Shown here piece by piece: positions 7,139-17,400 of a stretch of DNA of 52,587 nt. The number at the start of each line of letters is the position of its first letter. Within the stretch, counting starts at the first letter, position 1. Under the pieces are notes generated by a model. The model was not told where the DNA came from. It worked only from the letters and a program-made list of their open reading frames with translations, and did no database searches. Where the stretch lies: the NCBI GenBank assembly GCA_900548465.1, contig URKY01000012.1, positions 1 through 52,587 on the forward strand. The letters run 5' to 3'. The DNA comes from an uncultured Eubacterium sp. Its GTDB lineage: Bacteria; Bacillota; Clostridia; Lachnospirales; Lachnospiraceae. Both the position numbers and the translations under genes were made by a program.

Positions 7139-9598
7139 TTATTTTTTATGTTCTTTTATAAGTCTGCAGGTTTGAATAATTACTGAAGGAATTATTGCAA
7201 ACAGAATTATCAACATGAAATTTTCTTTATTTAATGGTGCAATTTCAAATAATCTTCTGCCTATGGAAAGAAAACTTACCAGGGCTATAAATAAAATTCC
7301 CAAAACAAACGCTCCTATACTATACATATTTGTATTAAGCTTAAGTTTAAATATTGAGAATTTTCCACGGCAGTTGAATCCATGAAATAAACGTGCAATT
7401 GTCAATGTTTCAAAAGCAAATGTTGTTGCAAACATACTATTTGTACTTAATCCCACAGAATAAGCTACCAATGTTGTAATCGCAATCAGCCCACCCTGTG
7501 CCAAAACATTAGTTATGAAATCCTTTGATAATATATTTTGCTTACTGCTTCTTGGCTTTTCCATTAAAAGACTGGAATCAGCCCTTTCAAGTCCAATTGC
7601 AATAGCGGGAAGCGAGTCCGTAAGCAGATTCATAAACAACAGGTGTACAGCCGTAAACGGTATAGGTAACCCCAGTAATGATGTAATCAGAACAACCATA
7701 ATTCCTGCCATATTACCTGATAACAGGAATAATATTGCATTTTTTATGTTTCTATATACATTTCTTCCGTTAGCTACTGCCTTTATAATTGTAGCAAAAT
7801 TATCATCTGCCAAAATCATGTCACCGGCTTCTTTAGCAACTTCCGTTCCCGTTATTCCCATAGCAACCCCTATGTCTGCTCTTTTTAGTGCAGGACCGTC
7901 ATTTACTCCATCACCGGTCATAGCGGTTATATGCCCCTTTGACTGCCACGCCTTTACAACTCTGATTTTATTTTCCGGTGAAACTCTGGCATATACGGTA
8001 GTATCTTCAACTACATTTTCCAGTTCTTCATCACTCATATTATCAATGTCTTCTCTGGTCAGGGCATTATCTCCCTCTTTATAGATTCCAATTTTCTTTG
8101 CAATGGCTTTTGCCGTCAATATATGGTCTCCGGTAATCATAACAGTTTTAATACCTGCCATCTTTGCATCTGCAACAGCCTTTATTGTCTCTTCTCTTGG
8201 TGGGTCTATCATTGCAATTAAACCAAGGAAAATCATATCATTTTCACTGTTCTCCGATAATTTTTTATCTGTTGGTTTGTATGCAAATGCCAAAACCCTC
8301 TCCCCACTATTGGCGAATTCTTCATTTGCCTTATATATTTCTCCTTTGTTTTTCAGTTCAGATATCCCATCTTTTGTTCTAATGTATTTACATCTGTCAA
8401 GAAGAATATCCGGTGCTCCCTTCGTCAACAATACTGTTTCGTCAGACAATTTACACTGTACGCTCATCATTTTTCTCTCTGATGAAAATGGTATCTCGTC
8501 AATTTTTTCCACTGTATCTCTAACAACATTTTCGTCCACTTTAACTTCGCCATCAATTTCCCTTAACATATCCAGCAACGCATATTCTGTAGGATCACCG
8601 ATTTTTTTGTCTTCCGTTATAACTGAATTATTAGATAAAATCGCATCATATAACAGATATCTGTGCAGTTTATTATCCAATTCTATATCCTTTGGTTCAA
8701 TAACTTTTCCGTCTATATAAATTTTCTGAACAGTCATTTTATTTTGGGTTAATGTTCCCGTTTTGTCAGTACAAATAACTGAAACACATCCCAGACTTTC
8801 AACTGCCTTTAGTTTTCTTATAATAGCATTTTCACTGGCCATTTTCTGGGTTCCTATTGCCTGTACAATTGTAACAATAGATCCTAAAGCTTCAGGAATT
8901 GCTGCAACTGCCAATGCAACGGCAAGCATTAAAGCATCTATTATTCTTTCTCCTCTTATTACATAGATACCAAAAACGACTATACTTATAATAGTAATAA
9001 GCATTGCCAGTTTTTTGCTAAAGTTATCAAGACTTATTTGCAAAGGAGTCTTTCTTTCCCCTGCATCCTTCATTAACTTAGCAATCTTTCCAATCTCCGT
9101 GTCCATTCCTATTTCAGTAACTTTTACGTTAGCCCTTCCAAAAGTTACAAGGCTGCTGGAATATACTCTGTCAGTTTTATCAACGGCAGTAGTTTCTCCT
9201 GTAAGAGAACTTTCATTAACCTGTAAGAAGCCATTGTCAATTATGTCTCCATCAGCCACTACCATATCACCTGCTTCAAGGACAAGAATATCTCCTACTT
9301 CGACATCCTCTGAATTGATTTCTTCCAACACACCATTTCTTAATACTTTTGCTTTAGTAGGGGACAGTTTTTTCAGACTTTCTAAGGATTTGTTGGCCTT
9401 TACCTGTTCTATAGTTCCTATAATTGCATTCATTATAAGAACAACTATTATTACTACGGTACTGTCTACACTTCCTGAAATTGCTGAAACAATTGCAGCC
9501 ACTACAAGTATGGCAACAAGTAAATCCTTAAATTGTTCCAGAAAAATGATTATTCCACTTTTCTTTTTTGCCGTTTCAATTACATTTTTACCACTCAT
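7139..9598 (-). CDS. P-type cation-transporting ATPase, probable Mn2+ (or Ca2+) exporter
   Basis: This 819-residue P2-type pump has the actuator motif TGET (133-136), the fourth-membrane-helix motif PEAL (235-238, where PacL-type Ca2+ pumps usually have PEGL), the phosphorylation site D278 in DKTGTLT, the hinge MTGDGVNDGPAL, and a C-terminal cation-ATPase membrane domain. The first residues run directly into the stalk (FLEQFKDLLV), so the roughly 50-residue N-terminal cytoplasmic region of typical PacL proteins is missing. The ATG follows AAGGAAAGGAAAAAAT, so the start looks genuine. The gene is preceded by a yybP-ykoY riboswitch, which senses Mn2+ and commonly controls Mn2+ efflux; this makes Mn2+ export the best guess. 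Ca2+ transport is the alternative. Confidence 0.88.
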   Translation of the reverse strand: MSGKNVIETAKKKSGIIIFLEQFKDLLVAILVVAAIVSAISGSVDSTVVIIVVLIMNAIIGTIEQVKANKSLESLKKLSPTKAKVLRNGVLEEINSEDVEVGDILVLEAGDMVVADGDIIDNGFLQVNESSLTGETTAVDKTDRVYSSSLVTFGRANVKVTEIGMDTEIGKIAKLMKDAGERKTPLQISLDNFSKKLAMLITIISIVVFGIYVIRGERIIDALMLAVALAVAAIPEALGSIVTIVQAIGTQKMASENAIIRKLKAVESLGCVSVICTDKTGTLTQNKMTVQKIYIDGKVIEPKDIELDNKLHRYLLYDAILSNNSVITEDKKIGDPTEYALLDMLREIDGEVKVDENVVRDTVEKIDEIPFSSERKMMSVQCKLSDETVLLTKGAPDILLDRCKYIRTKDGISELKNKGEIYKANEEFANSGERVLAFAYKPTDKKLSENSENDMIFLGLIAMIDPPREETIKAVADAKMAGIKTVMITGDHILTAKAIAKKIGIYKEGDNALTREDIDNMSDEELENVVEDTTVYARVSPENKIRVVKAWQSKGHITAMTGDGVNDGPALKRADIGVAMGITGTEVAKEAGDMILADDNFATIIKAVANGRNVYRNIKNAILFLLSGNMAGIMVVLITSLLGLPIPFTAVHLLFMNLLTDSLPAIAIGLERADSSLLMEKPRSSKQNILSKDFITNVLAQGGLIAITTLVAYSVGLSTNSMFATTFAFETLTIARLFHGFNCRGKFSIFKLKLNTNMYSIGAFVLGILFIALVSFLSIGRRLFEIAPLNKENFMLIILFAIIPSVIIQTCRLIKEHKK

Positions 9599-9670
9599 AT
9601 TTTTTCCTTTCCTTATAAATTATCATTCCGTATTTTTCAATCTTTTAAACATTAACAACTCTTTTTATAA

Positions 9671-9723
9671 TTAAAAGAACGAGACCTTTACCGTACACAA
9701 AAAGTACGGCAAAAGTCTCGTTC
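9671..9723 (-). terminator. Riboswitch expression-platform terminator
   Basis: The arms GAACGAGACTTTTGCCGTAC and GTACGGTAAAGGTCTCGTTC, with two small mismatches, close a 7-nt loop and are followed by TTTTAATT. The 5' arm overlaps the last conserved strand of the riboswitch (ACGAGACTTTTGCC), so ligand binding and termination exclude each other. Metal binding should free the ATPase gene for transcription. Confidence 0.85.
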
Positions 9724-9805
9724 CTATTTCAATATGCTTCCCGGTATTAAAACGTGATGACGAAAAGCATAACAGTTTCCACTGCGAACTACTCCCTCTT
9801 ACTGG
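9708..9805 (-). ncRNA. yybP-ykoY family (Mn2+-sensing) riboswitch
   Basis: On the minus strand the leader carries the two signature segments of this class: AAGAGGGAGTAGTTCGCAG near 9800 and AACGAGACTTTTGCC near 9715, separated by helical segments including GGAAACTG and ATGCTTTTCGTCATCACG/GGGAAGCAT. A sigma-A promoter lies just upstream and an overlapping terminator just downstream, and the regulated gene is a P-type cation pump, the classic target. The class call rests on motif recall. A covariance-model search with the yybP-ykoY model should hit this interval. Confidence 0.82.
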
Positions 9806-9830
9806 AAATAAATTGTCTTTAATTGAGTTA

Positions 9831-9859
9831 ACTATATAATAAGTTTTATGCATTGTCAA
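9831..9859 (-). promoter_or_regulatory. Promoter of the riboswitch-ATPase transcript
   Basis: A consensus -35 TTGACA (9859..9854), a 17-nt spacer and -10 TATAGT (9836..9831) place the transcript start near 9824, a few bases before the riboswitch. Between this promoter and the S8 peptidase stop codon (9860-10025) I see no gene and no clear terminator. Confidence 0.8.
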
Positions 9860-10025
9860 GGTATGAAAGCAAAGAAAAGCGGGAACACTTTCTTTTAACT
9901 ACCAATCAACGTATAAGCATTTTTATCTATAAAGACTTTTTTTCAATATATCTACCTGCAATTCATAGTTTTTACTCTATCATAAAATAGGAGTCTGAAC
10001 AATAATTTATAATCTCTATTTTCTC

Positions 10026-11780
10026 TTAAAAACTGTCTTTTAAACAAAGTGCTCCCCAGCCTGCAAGTTCGTTAGGATATCTGCTTATTCCTGCCATATG
10101 CCTTGCCCCTTTAATCATATATGCCTTTACCTTCTCTCCATATAAGAAGCTGTCATTACCCCTTATAATCCCCCATTCCATCATAAGGGCGGCACTTCCT
10201 GAAACAAAAGGGGTGGCCATTGAAGTTCCTGTCCTTATTGTTGTTCCACCTGTATTAGATGCAGACATAATGTTTACTCCCGGGGCTACAATGTCAGGTT
10301 TTATCTGACTGTTCTCCCTTGTAAATCCTCTTCCGGAAAAGGATGCAACAGTATCATTATTACTATTATATGCCCCAACTGATATAGCCTTGTTTGTTGC
10401 TGAAGGAACTGTAAGAGTTACAAAAGGATCCGGTGTTAAAAATCTCGTATTCTCATTTATTGCCCCACTTACAGGAAGCCACAAATCATATCTTCCATTA
10501 ACAGTTCTTTCCGGATAAATGTTAACTATCCAAATGCCACTTTGCACATAACGTTCCACCGGTATAAGGCTAATATAAATCTCCTGAAATTTGCTGTAAG
10601 GTTTAGGCGTTCCGTACAGAAGTTTTATTGTTGTATTATCTGATTCAAAAGTATAAATAAGTCCTGCTTCCCTGCAAATTGCCGTTTCTTTTCCTGACGG
10701 AGTCGTTAGACTTATCCCCCATATATCCACAAAATTTTTCCACAACTGAATTCCAAAAGCCCTCTGATAATCAGATACCTGTAGTTCTATTTTTTCTTCA
10801 GGTAAATCATTGTTAACACTGCTCCTATCATTGACATAAACCTGAAGTGTGTCACCTGCATGACCTGCACTGTCTCCCTCATTTCCTGTTCCAATAACCA
10901 TTACCATTCTGTTACTGTCTATAACTGAATCAAAATATGTTGAAATTAAGGATGTGCCGTCATGGGAGCCATATGTATTTCCAAAACTTAAATTTACTAC
11001 GAAAGGTCTTCCAAATCGGTTTGCCTCTTTAACAATAAAATCCACAGCTTCCATTAATTCTGTAGTTTTGGGAAAAGAATTACCTGAGGGTTCTTTCATT
11101 TTTACAATAATAAGTTCACTTTTTGTGGCAATTCCAAGGTTTTCTTCTTTATTTTCGGCATAATTTCCTGCGGCAATTCCAGCCACATGAGTTCCATGAC
11201 CTGATATATCCCTGGAATTAACTATTTCATATGGATTTTCGCTTTTAAGTGCTTCATTTATCTGCTCCCGTGTAAATACCGTATTGCTTACCTGATCCCA
11301 CAGTAAAAGAATTCTTGTTGTGTTGTCAGCATTTAAAAAAGCAGGGTTTGTATAATCAATTCCGCTGTCTGCAATTCCGATAATTATTCCTTCTCCGAAA
11401 AGCCCTTCTTTTCCCCCTATTACAGAATCAGGCACCTGAACAAAATTAATACAGGAGGCTGTTTTTTCTTTTATTACCGCAAATTCAAGGTTTTTAGGCT
11501 TTTCTACAAAAATAACTTCATCAAGATCCGACACTCTGTCGACTAACGCCGCCGGCACTGTTATAATTGCATATCCATTTGACAATTCATAAACATTCCC
11601 TCCCAGTACCCTTACCTCATCAAGATTTCCCACATATTTAACTATTAAATCCCAAGAGTCTGAGGCTTCATCAAAACCTACTGATAACTCTTGGGATTTA
11701 TTTAACTGCTCCGGCGTAAGTTCCAGAGCCATATTTAATTGATTGTCCTGTTTTTCATTCATATGCACATCCATATCCAC
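10026..11780 (-). CDS. S8 (subtilisin-like) serine peptidase
   Basis: This 584-residue protein has a complete catalytic triad: D138 (GIADSGID), H195 (SGHGTHVAG) and S520 (TGTSMATP), with the oxyanion Asn N300 (GTGNEGD). An insertion of about 170 residues lies between the oxyanion and serine motifs, as in the clostridial S8 peptidases related to the germination proteases CspA/B/C. An N-terminal region of about 125 residues resembles a propeptide. There is no signal peptide or membrane segment, so it is probably cytoplasmic or spore-packaged. The reading opens with GTG at 11780, and an ATG at 11762 is also possible; neither has a strong ribosome site. It lies 44 bases after sufB. Whether it acts in germination is inference from family resemblance. 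Confidence 0.87.
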   Translation of the reverse strand: MDMDVHMNEKQDNQLNMALELTPEQLNKSQELSVGFDEASDSWDLIVKYVGNLDEVRVLGGNVYELSNGYAIITVPAALVDRVSDLDEVIFVEKPKNLEFAVIKEKTASCINFVQVPDSVIGGKEGLFGEGIIIGIADSGIDYTNPAFLNADNTTRILLLWDQVSNTVFTREQINEALKSENPYEIVNSRDISGHGTHVAGIAAGNYAENKEENLGIATKSELIIVKMKEPSGNSFPKTTELMEAVDFIVKEANRFGRPFVVNLSFGNTYGSHDGTSLISTYFDSVIDSNRMVMVIGTGNEGDSAGHAGDTLQVYVNDRSSVNNDLPEEKIELQVSDYQRAFGIQLWKNFVDIWGISLTTPSGKETAICREAGLIYTFESDNTTIKLLYGTPKPYSKFQEIYISLIPVERYVQSGIWIVNIYPERTVNGRYDLWLPVSGAINENTRFLTPDPFVTLTVPSATNKAISVGAYNSNNDTVASFSGRGFTRENSQIKPDIVAPGVNIMSASNTGGTTIRTGTSMATPFVSGSAALMMEWGIIRGNDSFLYGEKVKAYMIKGARHMAGISRYPNELAGWGALCLKDSF

Positions 11781-11824
11781 ATTTACTATGTAAATATGCT
11801 GAAATTAACTGATTTATGCATATA

Positions 11825-12742
11825 TTATCTTAAGAATCCGTTTACTATCTGTTCTTCCGCTTCCTGTTCCGTCAGACCTAACGTCTGTAACTTAATTAAC
11901 TGCTCTCCTGCAATTTTTCCGATTGCTGCCTCATGAATAAGTGATGCCTCAAGATTATTTGCTGTAATTTCAGGAATAGCACTAATCTTTGCATTGTCCA
12001 TAATAATTGCATCGCACTCTGAATGTCCGTTACATTTTGCATTTCCGTTAATTACGGAATAAAATGTCTGCTTTGAATTATCTTTCGCCACTGAACGGGA
12101 AACAACATTTGCACTGGATCCATCTTCATTCATGTCTACCTCAAACCTTGTTGTTGCTTCCTGCTTTCCATGAGTCATGATTCTTTCGGTAATAACTATC
12201 TTTGCATCTTTTTCGAGTTTTGCTTTCGTTATTCTGTTAGTGGAATCAATACCCTTTATCTGAACGGTTTCCATTTCCATGAATCCGCCCTCAGCTATAT
12301 TAACAATAGTAGTTGGATTCATGACGTTTTCTCCGTTTCCATCACCTTTTCCATAGTGTTTTTCTACGTACTTCACACGGGCATTTTTTTCTATATAGAA
12401 AGTATGAATGCCGTCATGTCTTGATAATTTATCACCGGAATTGTGAATTCCACATCCTGCAACAATTAAAACATCGGCACCTTCACCAACATGAAAATCA
12501 TTGTAAACACATTCCTCTAAACCTGTCTGGGAAATAACTACAGGGATATGCACACTCTCATTCTTAGTTCCCGGCTTTATATATATATCAATTCCGTCTT
12601 TATCTTCTTTTGTGACAATATCGATATTGCTTGTAGTATTTCTGCTGTCCTTTTTGCTGTTTGCTCTTATATTATAAGCACCTGCAGGAATTTCATGAAG
12701 TCCTGTCAGCTGTTCAAATAATTCCATTTGTATTTTATCCAT
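11825..12742 (-). CDS. sufB: SufB/SufD-type Fe-S scaffold subunit (SmsB-like)
   Basis: The protein has 305 residues, much shorter than SufB of the full SUF operon (about 470). It retains the right-handed beta-helix core typical of the SufB/SufD family (for example VLIVAGCGIHNSG, KCNGHSECDAIIMD) and the C-terminal helices with LEASLIHEAAIGKIAGEQLIKLQTLGLTEQEAEE. Paired with sufC and no other suf genes, this matches the two-gene minimal system (SmsCB) common in anaerobes. It assembles Fe-S clusters with the SufC ATPase in the cytoplasm. The ATG follows GAGGAGGAAGTC and lies 11 bases after the sufC stop. Confidence 0.88.
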   Translation of the reverse strand: MDKIQMELFEQLTGLHEIPAGAYNIRANSKKDSRNTTSNIDIVTKEDKDGIDIYIKPGTKNESVHIPVVISQTGLEECVYNDFHVGEGADVLIVAGCGIHNSGDKLSRHDGIHTFYIEKNARVKYVEKHYGKGDGNGENVMNPTTIVNIAEGGFMEMETVQIKGIDSTNRITKAKLEKDAKIVITERIMTHGKQEATTRFEVDMNEDGSSANVVSRSVAKDNSKQTFYSVINGNAKCNGHSECDAIIMDNAKISAIPEITANNLEASLIHEAAIGKIAGEQLIKLQTLGLTEQEAEEQIVNGFLR

Positions 12743-12753
12743 GACTTCCTCCT

Positions 12754-13482
12754 CTATGCCTTTAATTTTTCACATACATTACTCTGATTATTTCCAAGTA
12801 CTAACGGCATTATTTCATCCTTGCTACCATGAGCTTTTATCTGACCATCTGCCAGCAAAATAATCTCATCCGCAATATCAAGTATTCTTTCCTGATGGGA
12901 GATTATTAAAATTGAGTTCTTATTGTTCTTCTGCATCTTTTCAAATACCTTAATAAGACTGTTGAAACTCCACAGGTCAATTCCTGCTTCCGGTTCATCA
13001 AAGACAGACAGTTCTGTTTTTCTTGCAATTATTGTAGCAATCTCAATTCTCTTTAATTCGCCACCGGAAAGACTTCCGTCAACTTCTCTGTTAATATAAT
13101 CCCTTGCACACAATCCTACTTCTGAAAGATATTCACAGGCTTCACTTATTGTAAGCTGTTTTGCCGCTGCCATTCTAAGTAAATCAATTACCTTAATTCC
13201 CTTAAATCTTACAGGCTGCTGAAATGCAAAACTGATACCAAGCTTTGCCCTGTCGGAAATTGACATGTCAGTAATATCTTCTCCGTTATATAATATTTTT
13301 CCTGATGTTGGCTTTATTATTCCTACAATTAATTTTGCCAATGTGGATTTTCCACTGCCGTTTGGTCCCGTAATGGCTACAAATTTACTTTCATCAATTG
13401 TAAGACTAATGCCATTAATTATATCTTTTTTGCTTCCGTTATCATCCTCAACACTAAATCTAACGTCTTTTAACTCAAGCAT
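12754..13482 (-). CDS. sufC: SufC ABC-type ATPase of Fe-S cluster assembly
   Basis: This 242-residue soluble ABC ATPase has a Walker A motif GPNGSGKST (39-47), the SufC-type Q loop SFAFQQPVRFKGI, the signature SLSGGELKR (137-145), Walker B ending FDEPEAGIDL (161-170) and the switch His in ISHQERIL. It powers the SufB scaffold encoded next. The start overlaps the end of the S66 peptidase gene by 8 bases and has the site AAGGAGTTATAGAAT, so translation is probably coupled. Confidence 0.93.
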   Translation of the reverse strand: MLELKDVRFSVEDDNGSKKDIINGISLTIDESKFVAITGPNGSGKSTLAKLIVGIIKPTSGKILYNGEDITDMSISDRAKLGISFAFQQPVRFKGIKVIDLLRMAAAKQLTISEACEYLSEVGLCARDYINREVDGSLSGGELKRIEIATIIARKTELSVFDEPEAGIDLWSFNSLIKVFEKMQKNNKNSILIISHQERILDIADEIILLADGQIKAHGSKDEIMPLVLGNNQSNVCEKLKA

Positions 13483-14485
13483 ATTCTATAACTCCTTTTC
13501 CGCCTTCACTTGTAATCTTTGCCTTCGCACCTTCTATTATAGAAAACTGTGGTCCTTTATGGCCGATGTCCGCATCAAAAATAACGGGAACATCAAGATC
13601 ACCAAGTATAGACATTACAGCCTCCTTGTAAGGCTGTTCTATCCACGTATTATACATTAAAGGTCTTCCAAATACAAATCCCTTTGCATACTTAAAATAT
13701 CCACGCTGTTTCATTTGCCACAAATGAGTAATTAAAACTACATCTTCCATGTTAAAACTTTCCAGCGTCCATATTATACCATCGTCTTTATATTTTTCAA
13801 TAAACTGTTCTGTACCATCATATCTGGTACCAAGTAAAAATGCAATTACATCAAGACATCCTCCAAGAAGCCTTCCCGTAATTTCTATTTTTTCCTCATT
13901 TCCTGCATTTATCCATTTTACCTTTTCATCTTCGTAATAGCCTTCATATCCCGTTATATACTCGTGTCTTTCTGATTCAAAGGTTTTAAAGGATTCAAGT
14001 TTTTTTGTACTTCCTTCCAGAACTCCCAATGCATACTCATTGCTTTTCTGCCATGGCTTCATTCCAAAATCACCAAAATGGCATCCGTAAACTGCTGTTA
14101 TGTCACATGTAGTAACTATAGGATATACAAGACCTGTATTATCCGAAAAACCCTGAAACCACTTAGGATTCTTCTTAAGTTTTTCAAAGTCTACATAGTC
14201 CAGCATTTCCATAAGGTAATCTCCACCGGCTGCCGATATAATAGCCGACACGTTACTGTTATCTATTAAACCATTAAATTGCTCTGCCCTGCTTTTTCCA
14301 TCTCCACTGCATCCACGCCAGTCAGTTTTAAATACATTATCCGTCAGCATAACGTTATATCCCTTATCTTCCAGGGCTTCCTTTGCACTGATAATTCTTT
14401 TTTGTTTTAATTCATTAGCTATTCCACTTGACGTGGCAGTGACACCAATTGTATCACCCTTTTTTATATACTTAGGAATAATCAT
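13475..14485 (-). CDS. S66-family peptidase (LD-carboxypeptidase/MccF-like)
   Basis: This 336-residue cytoplasmic protein has the N-terminal phrase IKKGDTIGVTATSSG and the nucleophile elbow GFSDNTGL with S114. The likely remaining catalytic residues are E242 (TLESFN) and H309 (ADIGHKGPQFS), giving the S66 Ser-Glu-His triad. Family members either trim muropeptides between L- and D-residues during wall recycling or, like MccF, hydrolyse microcin-type acyl-nucleotides. The ATG follows AGGAGGAAGAG, 9 bases after the addA stop, and the 3' end overlaps sufC, so it sits inside the addBA-sufCB operon. The substrate cannot be told from the sequence. Confidence 0.88.
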   Translation of the reverse strand: MIIPKYIKKGDTIGVTATSSGIANELKQKRIISAKEALEDKGYNVMLTDNVFKTDWRGCSGDGKSRAEQFNGLIDNSNVSAIISAAGGDYLMEMLDYVDFEKLKKNPKWFQGFSDNTGLVYPIVTTCDITAVYGCHFGDFGMKPWQKSNEYALGVLEGSTKKLESFKTFESERHEYITGYEGYYEDEKVKWINAGNEEKIEITGRLLGGCLDVIAFLLGTRYDGTEQFIEKYKDDGIIWTLESFNMEDVVLITHLWQMKQRGYFKYAKGFVFGRPLMYNTWIEQPYKEAVMSILGDLDVPVIFDADIGHKGPQFSIIEGAKAKITSEGGKGVIEYA

Positions 14486-14494
14486 CTCTTCCTC

Positions 14495-17400
14495 CTATAT
14501 CTTTATTTCCAGTCCTAATTTCACGGAATATATTATCATATCCCTTACCTTTATACCAGAAATTTTCTCAATGGCTATTTTGTAACACTCTAACTGTATT
14601 TTGTATCTTTTAACAAGCTCTTCCATTGTGTCAACATTATCGGTCTTATAATCTGCTATAACATACTCTCCATCTTCCAAAAAGCACACATCAATTATAC
14701 CCTGAACTATCATAATTTCCTCACCCTCTTTAGGTCTTTCGATAACTTCAATGTCCTCTTCACTAAATTTTCTTGCAGGAAGTCCCATAAGGAATTTTTG
14801 CTCCCTAAAGAGACTGTTATTTTTCTCCGCTTTCTTCATACGTTTAAAGAGACTGCTTTTAGTAAATTCCACAATATCCTTTATATAAATTGAATCTGCC
14901 TCTATCATTTCCATGTAACCTTTTTTGACAAAGTTATCTATCATTTCCTTAACGTTCTTTACAGTATAACTTTCACAATTCATATCAAGAAGTTCAAAAA
15001 CCCTGTGGTACGCTGTTCCTCTCTTTGCTCCCGTCAATCTTTCATTCATGGAAGCATCATGCTCTTCAAATTTAGGTATGATTTCCGGCAGTTCCTCTTC
15101 TTTTTCAACAAAAAAGTTTTCTGTCTCTTCGTCCGGACTGCTGTTTAATCTGTCTTTTTTTATTTCCGTTACACTTGCCTTCGATTTCATTGTAATGTCA
15201 TCAATGTAAGGATAAACAAATGAAAAAGCATTTTTTATTTTTTCTTCTGACTCTGAATCCGGTTTTGATTTTTCTATCAACTCTATTACCTTTTCCTTTG
15301 AGCTTTCATTTATGACATTTTTTATTTCTGAAATCTCAACGTCTGATTTTTCTATGGCTTTAAGATCAATGGATACGCTTTCATTGGCAGTCTTTAACAT
15401 CCAGTCAAACATATTTCCTGCTCCCACAATTTCACTGTAAGGCATTATGTCTGAAGTTTTACCGTCTTCTGCACCGCATTTTTCCATTGCCTTTTCTAAG
15501 TCCTTGCATCTTGCCACAATAAAAAGTTTTTCCTGGGCTCTTGTTAGGGCAACATACAGTATTCTCTGCCTTTCGGCCATTTCCTCTTCAAGATTTTCCA
15601 TTCTAATTACATTCTTTATAAGGGTAGGGGCTTTTAAATGTAATTCTTCATCAATAAAATCCACACCTATGCCACCAGCCTCATCTACTGCTATTTTGTC
15701 AGTATCAGGCTTCATTTTTCCTGTTGTATTACACAGAAAAACTATTGGGAACTGTAATCCCTTACTTTTGTGTATTGTCATTATTTTTACGGCATTATCA
15801 TTTTCACTGCTTGTAGAAGCTTCTCCGTCATCCACATCTAAATATTGTATCTTCTCAATATATCTGACAAAATTAAATAATCCCTTATAACTTATGTTTT
15901 CGTAATTTACCGCTTTCTGTTTTAAAGCCTCTATGTTAAGATGACGCCTTTTTCCGTTAGGCATGGCACTTATATAATAGTCATAGCCTGTGTCCTTTAG
16001 AATTTCATTAATAAGATCATATACCCCTGTATAATTAACCATATCCCTGTATTTATTCAGTAAATATATAAAACGGTTAATCTTTTCAATTATTTCAAAT
16101 TCTGCTCCATTGGCTGCATAGATCATTATATTATCATAAAAATCATCGCAAAGATTTTCAGATTTAATTATGGCAAGCTCCTCATCACTAAATTTGAACA
16201 TAGGGCTTTTTAGCACAGTAGCAAGAGGAATATCCTGTCTTGGATTATCAATTATTGTAAGCATACTCATAATTGTTTTTATTTCAATTGTCTCATAATA
16301 TCCTGTTTTAGATTCTGAGTATGCCGGTATTCCCTTATTTTCCAATTCCTCAAGATATATCTCACCATTCCCTTTCAAGCTTCTTAAAAGAATTGTAATA
16401 TCACTGAATTTAGCCGGGCGGAGTTTCCCATCTTTCCCTGTAACCTTCATACCATTTACAGGGTCTGTAATTTCAAGGATTTTTTCTGCCACATAGGAAG
16501 CCTCATCCTTCTTTTCCTCTCCTTCAACTAAAACTGCTTCAGTAACATTATCCTGACTATCAGGTGCAGGTTCAAATGCCGCTCCTGTAACCAGACCGTT
16601 ACCATCTCTGTAATCTATTCCACCTACATTTTTGTTCATTATAAAATCAAATATAGAATTTACGGCATCTACAACTTCTTTCCTGCTTCTAAAGTTTCTA
16701 TCCAATATTATTTTACAATTGTCTGCCTTTGGACTTTCACTATATTCATCAAATTTAGACAAAAACAGTTTTGGTTCTGCCTGTCTGAATCTGTAAATAC
16801 TCTGTTTTACATCACCAACCATAAACATGTTGTTTATATTTTGTCCTCTTGACACACTTGATAATATGGCTTCCTGAATATAGTTACTGTCCTGATATTC
16901 ATCAATCATTATTTCCTTATATTTGTGAGACATCTCCTTTGCCACCTCTGATGGATGTGGATTTCCATTTTCATCTTCGTCATTTAAAATCTTAAGGGCA
17001 AAGTGAGCCTGATCATTAAAGTCCATTATGGACTTTTCCTCTTTAAGCTTAGTAAATCTGTCAGTAAATTCAATTGTTAGCTTTATAATCATGTCAACGC
17101 TTGGTTTGCATTTTTTTATGTCATAAAAGATTTCTTCTAATGACTGGGTAAATAATTTGTTTTTTAATTTTCCAAGACGTGCATTTACATCATTTTTTAT
17201 ATTTTGGACTGCTTTTTTCTTATTCTGGTCGCAGTTTTTATCGTTTGCGAGGGTAACACTTTCTATTAAATTAAAGGATTTTCTCATTTCCTCATAGTTT
17301 CTGCTGTCTCTTATTTTCTCTATACTATCAATATAAGGAGTAAGTTTAGACTCATAATTAGGACCGTCAGGTTCCCTTGTAATTTTCAAAGCCCTGTCCA

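Noticed and set aside
7515..8720. Long plus-strand open frames of 189 and 205 codons opposite the ATPase gene
   Set aside because: They are antisense shadows of a clearly conserved pump, with no ribosome sites and no recognisable domains.
9015..9674. A 219-codon plus-strand frame opposite the ATPase N-terminus
   Set aside because: It is an antisense shadow, low in complexity, with no supporting signals.
9671..9859. A 62-codon minus-strand open frame in front of the P-type ATPase gene
   Set aside because: It coincides with the promoter, riboswitch and terminator and has no ribosome site, so the region is regulatory RNA rather than a gene.
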